Made by a program: the position numbers and the translations under genes. 64,000 nt of DNA from Owenia fusiformis (lineage: Eukaryota > Annelida > Polychaeta > Sabellida > Oweniidae). How positions within the stretch are numbered: the first letter of the stretch is position 1; each line of letters opens with the position of its first letter. Below, piece after piece: positions 61,469 through 64,000 of the stretch. The notes under the pieces were generated by a model that worked only from the letters and a program-made list of their open reading frames with translations, was not told the origin of the DNA and ran no database searches. The stretch is taken from positions 2,583,318 to 2,647,317 of the forward strand of contig CAIIXF020000012.1 of assembly GCA_903813345.2 (NCBI GenBank). The letters are read 5' to 3'.

Positions 61469-62818
61469 GTATAAATAAATGTATTGAACCTCGTGGTTGG
61501 CTTATGAGACTGCTGAAGCATAAGTGTTGAATAGGAAAGATACATGTTGCTTACATGTGGCTACATCCAACTGTCTCCTGAGCTAAAGAAAGAATGGAAT
61601 CAGTGTGATGCCTCGTTGCATAGCGACCCTTGTCAAAAACCTTAATGAAATAGAAGTAGACCTTTCCACCAAACTCTGCCACTTTTGGCTTCACCAAAAA
61701 TGCTTGGACAGATTCATGATGTCGTAGGATGAAGATAGCAATGCTTACAAATAAAATTCTGAGACGTCTTCAGAATTAGCAATAAATATTCTTGGTTTCT
61801 TTGTTGTTGCAAAAGTAGCAAAAAGGCAGGGTTTATTGGAAATTTCTTTTGTTCGACACTAAATATTGTTGTGAGGAAGGGATGCTGCAGCATGTGTAGA
61901 TTCTAATGCTTTTAAAAGGCAGTGCCTAATTGTGGACCTTAATAAATCAACGTTTAATAGTGTCTTACTTGCATCATCAGTAGACATATTATTTTTCGAA
62001 AATTTGAAAATGAAAGTTTAAAAAACTCAACTAGTAAGCAGTATGACAAGTTGCTTTTTAAAGACAATTAATTCACTATTTAGAGACAAGCAATTTATTT
62101 ATGTGATCCAGGATTCCGTTTTTGAAATCATTGCATTTTGTTGCAAGTCATTGTTCATCTTGTCTTGTATTATACAATGGTTTTCTTAGAATCATAACTT
62201 ATGATTGTTCGAAAATGGATCCAGGGTCGTAGAATGTTTTGTACATGTATGTACATGTATGTATGTTTTGTATATGTACATGTTTGAGATTATTGTATAA
62301 AATACATAATGAAACAGTGAAGATAGGATTACATCTGAAATAAAAGAATTATGACCAGAAGGCCCTAAATATGAATTGTGATTTGATGGTTCAGTATTTG
62401 GTTTTTAGATTCTTGCGTGTATTAATATAAGATAAAAAGATAGAGGTCGTGGCCGTTGATGAACTATGAGGCAGGTTAGACGTTTAAGTTTTCCACATGA
62501 CAATAATATGAAAATGATATCTGTAGTAATATAATATCCTCCGTGCCTCATCCTTTGCCTCACCTATTGAAATTTTCCTCACCAAATTTTGAATTCACCT
62601 TGTAGATAATTTCATATTTAAAAAAAAAAGTGTATTTTGTTTAAAGAATCCTATCTTTATATTAGATATTTGGTCACTGAAAGGGCAGACTTTAATTATT
62701 TTTGTTTAATGTAAGGGCCGATTTTCCTTTCAGCATAATCTTTGGATTAACCGATTAAGTATATATTTGGACCGCTGTCATATGTCATACTTCGTTGTGA
62801 CTTTTCTATATGTTATGC
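61469..62818 (+). other. Probable BRAP 3' UTR, no gene seen
   Basis: AT-rich plus-strand sequence with no open frame of note, between the foldback element and the AATAAA at 62819. Confidence 0.45.
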
Positions 62819-62824
62819 AATAAA
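62819..62824 (+). terminator. Candidate BRAP polyadenylation signal
   Basis: AATAAA about 2 kb after the BRAP stop, followed by a T-rich stretch. Earlier weak sites exist, so the true end is uncertain. Confidence 0.45.
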
Positions 62825-63360
62825 CCTTATGTTTTAAACAACTAATCTTTTCTAATGGGGTGTCATTTAGTTCACTCAACCTTTCGCTGGGTGTTCACAC
62901 TGATATATCCTTCTTATACATCATAAGTGTAACGAAAGGTCTTAGTTAAAAGCAAAAACTGGAGGTTTCTTAGTATTTTTACGTAAAAAGATTGGTTCAC
63001 TATCGCAGACAGATAAATCCACAATTCCACTCCGGGATTATAATATCAAGCAAAAAAGGAAAAATCCAACCTTAAGTTCATATATTGCATATATCTATTT
63101 TGCTATTTTGCTTGGGCTTAATTTACTTTGATATAGTTTATATGTTTGTATTGTCATATGTTCATTCACCCCACTACGTGCCACGTCCTTCCCATTAGGC
63201 GCTTTATCTTTTTTAGTGTTATTTTATAACGTTATGTAACTCGATTAATAACAGCAATATAAAGGCATACATTTTCTAATGATACTGTTACCTATAAATA
63301 TTTATTACAGGTCATGATGAAGTATATCCCCACTGCTTGATATATAGCGAAAAGCACATT
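62825..63360. other. Intergenic, nothing recognised
   Basis: AT-rich spacer between the BRAP poly(A) site and the possible next promoter. Confidence 0.5.
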
Positions 63361-63382
63361 GATGACGTTACGCATGCGCCAT
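63361..63382. promoter_or_regulatory. CRE half-site and NRF1-like site
   Basis: TGACG at 63363 is followed by ACGCATGCGCC, one or two changes from the NRF1 palindrome GCGCATGCGC. Both are typical of TATA-less housekeeping promoters and would suit the candidate first exon 420 bp downstream. Confidence 0.4.
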
Positions 63383-63795
63383 TTCAACAATTTTCGTATC
63401 TCAAAATTGTTGCAGTTAAAGATTCGTAAGGTCTAACATATTTTACAAATCGTAAGCGTTTTAATTGTAAACTTTCTCATGAAAAGATTCTTGCAGCTTT
63501 GTTAAAATTTTCTTGCAAAAATACACTATCCCCTTTACAAATTTTATTAATTTTACGGGGGTGATGTTAGGAGCTTTGATGATTTATAAGATATATTTTC
63601 GGAACTTGTCAGTAGAAACAGTTTTAACATTTTTTGGAAGCGATCTGTAATGAAATATAATAACGTCATGTTGCAATTCATCTTGAGCATGCCAAAAATA
63701 AAAATAAATTGTGTGCTTAATACTCAATTTCTCCGATTTGCAAACGGTTTTGTCCGTAATTCAAGTGTCAAAATAATGTTTACGGAGCATGAAAC

Positions 63796-63876
63796 ATGGA
63801 GGATAAAACGGGTATTTTGAACGTGGGGAGTGAAAAGAGGAAATCAGAAACATTGAGGATGAAACAGATTCTTCAG
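63796..63876 (+). CDS. Candidate first coding exon of the next gene (partial)
   Basis: ATG followed by 26 further codons, MEDKTGILNVGSEKRKSETL then RMKQILQ, to a possible donor CAG|GTTATG. The frame stays open further to 63987, so the exon could also be longer. Highly charged, no known motif; not recognised. The rest lies beyond the window. Confidence 0.35.
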
Positions 63877-64000
63877 GTTATGGATATCTATGTCTTAAAG
63901 TGTGTAGCTGTACGACGGAAAAAAACAAATTTGGTACATCCACTGCTCACTGGTGTCCTCTATACAGTTACCCATGTGTCGAAATAATGTTTTGAATTGA

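Overview
The window is an invertebrate animal nuclear locus. It is AT-rich, its genes are split by GT-AG introns with non-coding DNA between them, and it is full of small DNA transposons and minisatellites. A marine lophotrochozoan, most likely a mollusc, is my guess from the small secreted C-type lectins, a secreted beta-lactamase-fold hydrolase and the repeat style. Nothing here fixes the species. All exon models below were built by eye from splice sites, reading-frame closure and protein similarity. In each model the exon lengths add up to an unbroken frame.

Layout. 1-5487: mostly no recognisable gene; a weak candidate terminal exon lies at 934-1071. 5488-10919 (+): secreted serine hydrolase of the class C beta-lactamase fold, nine coding exons, with a duplicated, apparently mutually exclusive exon 6. 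10920-14132: transposon-like repeats and microsatellite. 14133-17441 (-): complete QPRT (quinolinate phosphoribosyltransferase) in three exons. 17442-18074: short head-to-head spacer with an ETS-type site. 18075-60825 (+): BRAP/BRAP2 (BRCA1-associated protein, RING plus ZnF-UBP plus coiled coil), 17 coding exons, predicted 738 aa. Two tandem C-type lectin genes (52079-53792 and 55897-57608, -) lie inside BRAP intron 13. 60826-64000: BRAP 3' UTR, a tRNA-derived SINE remnant, a foldback element, and a possible promoter and first exon of the next gene.

The outstanding observation is in BRAP. Intron 13 is about 27.7 kb, and both of its splice junctions have been turned into minisatellites. At the 5' end, an 89-bp unit made of the last 48-49 nt of exon 13, its splice donor and the first 40 nt of the intron is repeated about 215 times (31021-50455). 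At the 3' end, a 73-74-bp unit made of the acceptor and the first ~52 nt of exon 14 is repeated about 22 and about 10 times in two blocks. These blocks are separated by a duplicated lectin gene. The same kind of junction-spanning duplication, at low copy number, is seen at BRAP exon 6 (acceptor), exon 9 (donor), exon 16 (acceptor plus exon) and hydrolase exon 1 (donor). Hydrolase exon 6 is duplicated whole. The locus therefore shows a recurrent tendency to duplicate exon/intron borders, which leaves hundreds of decoy splice sites in one pre-mRNA.

The genes are not a pathway. QPRT (NAD synthesis) and BRAP (ubiquitin ligase, Ras/MAPK scaffold) probably share a divergent promoter. The lectins are independent TATA-box genes lodged in the intron.
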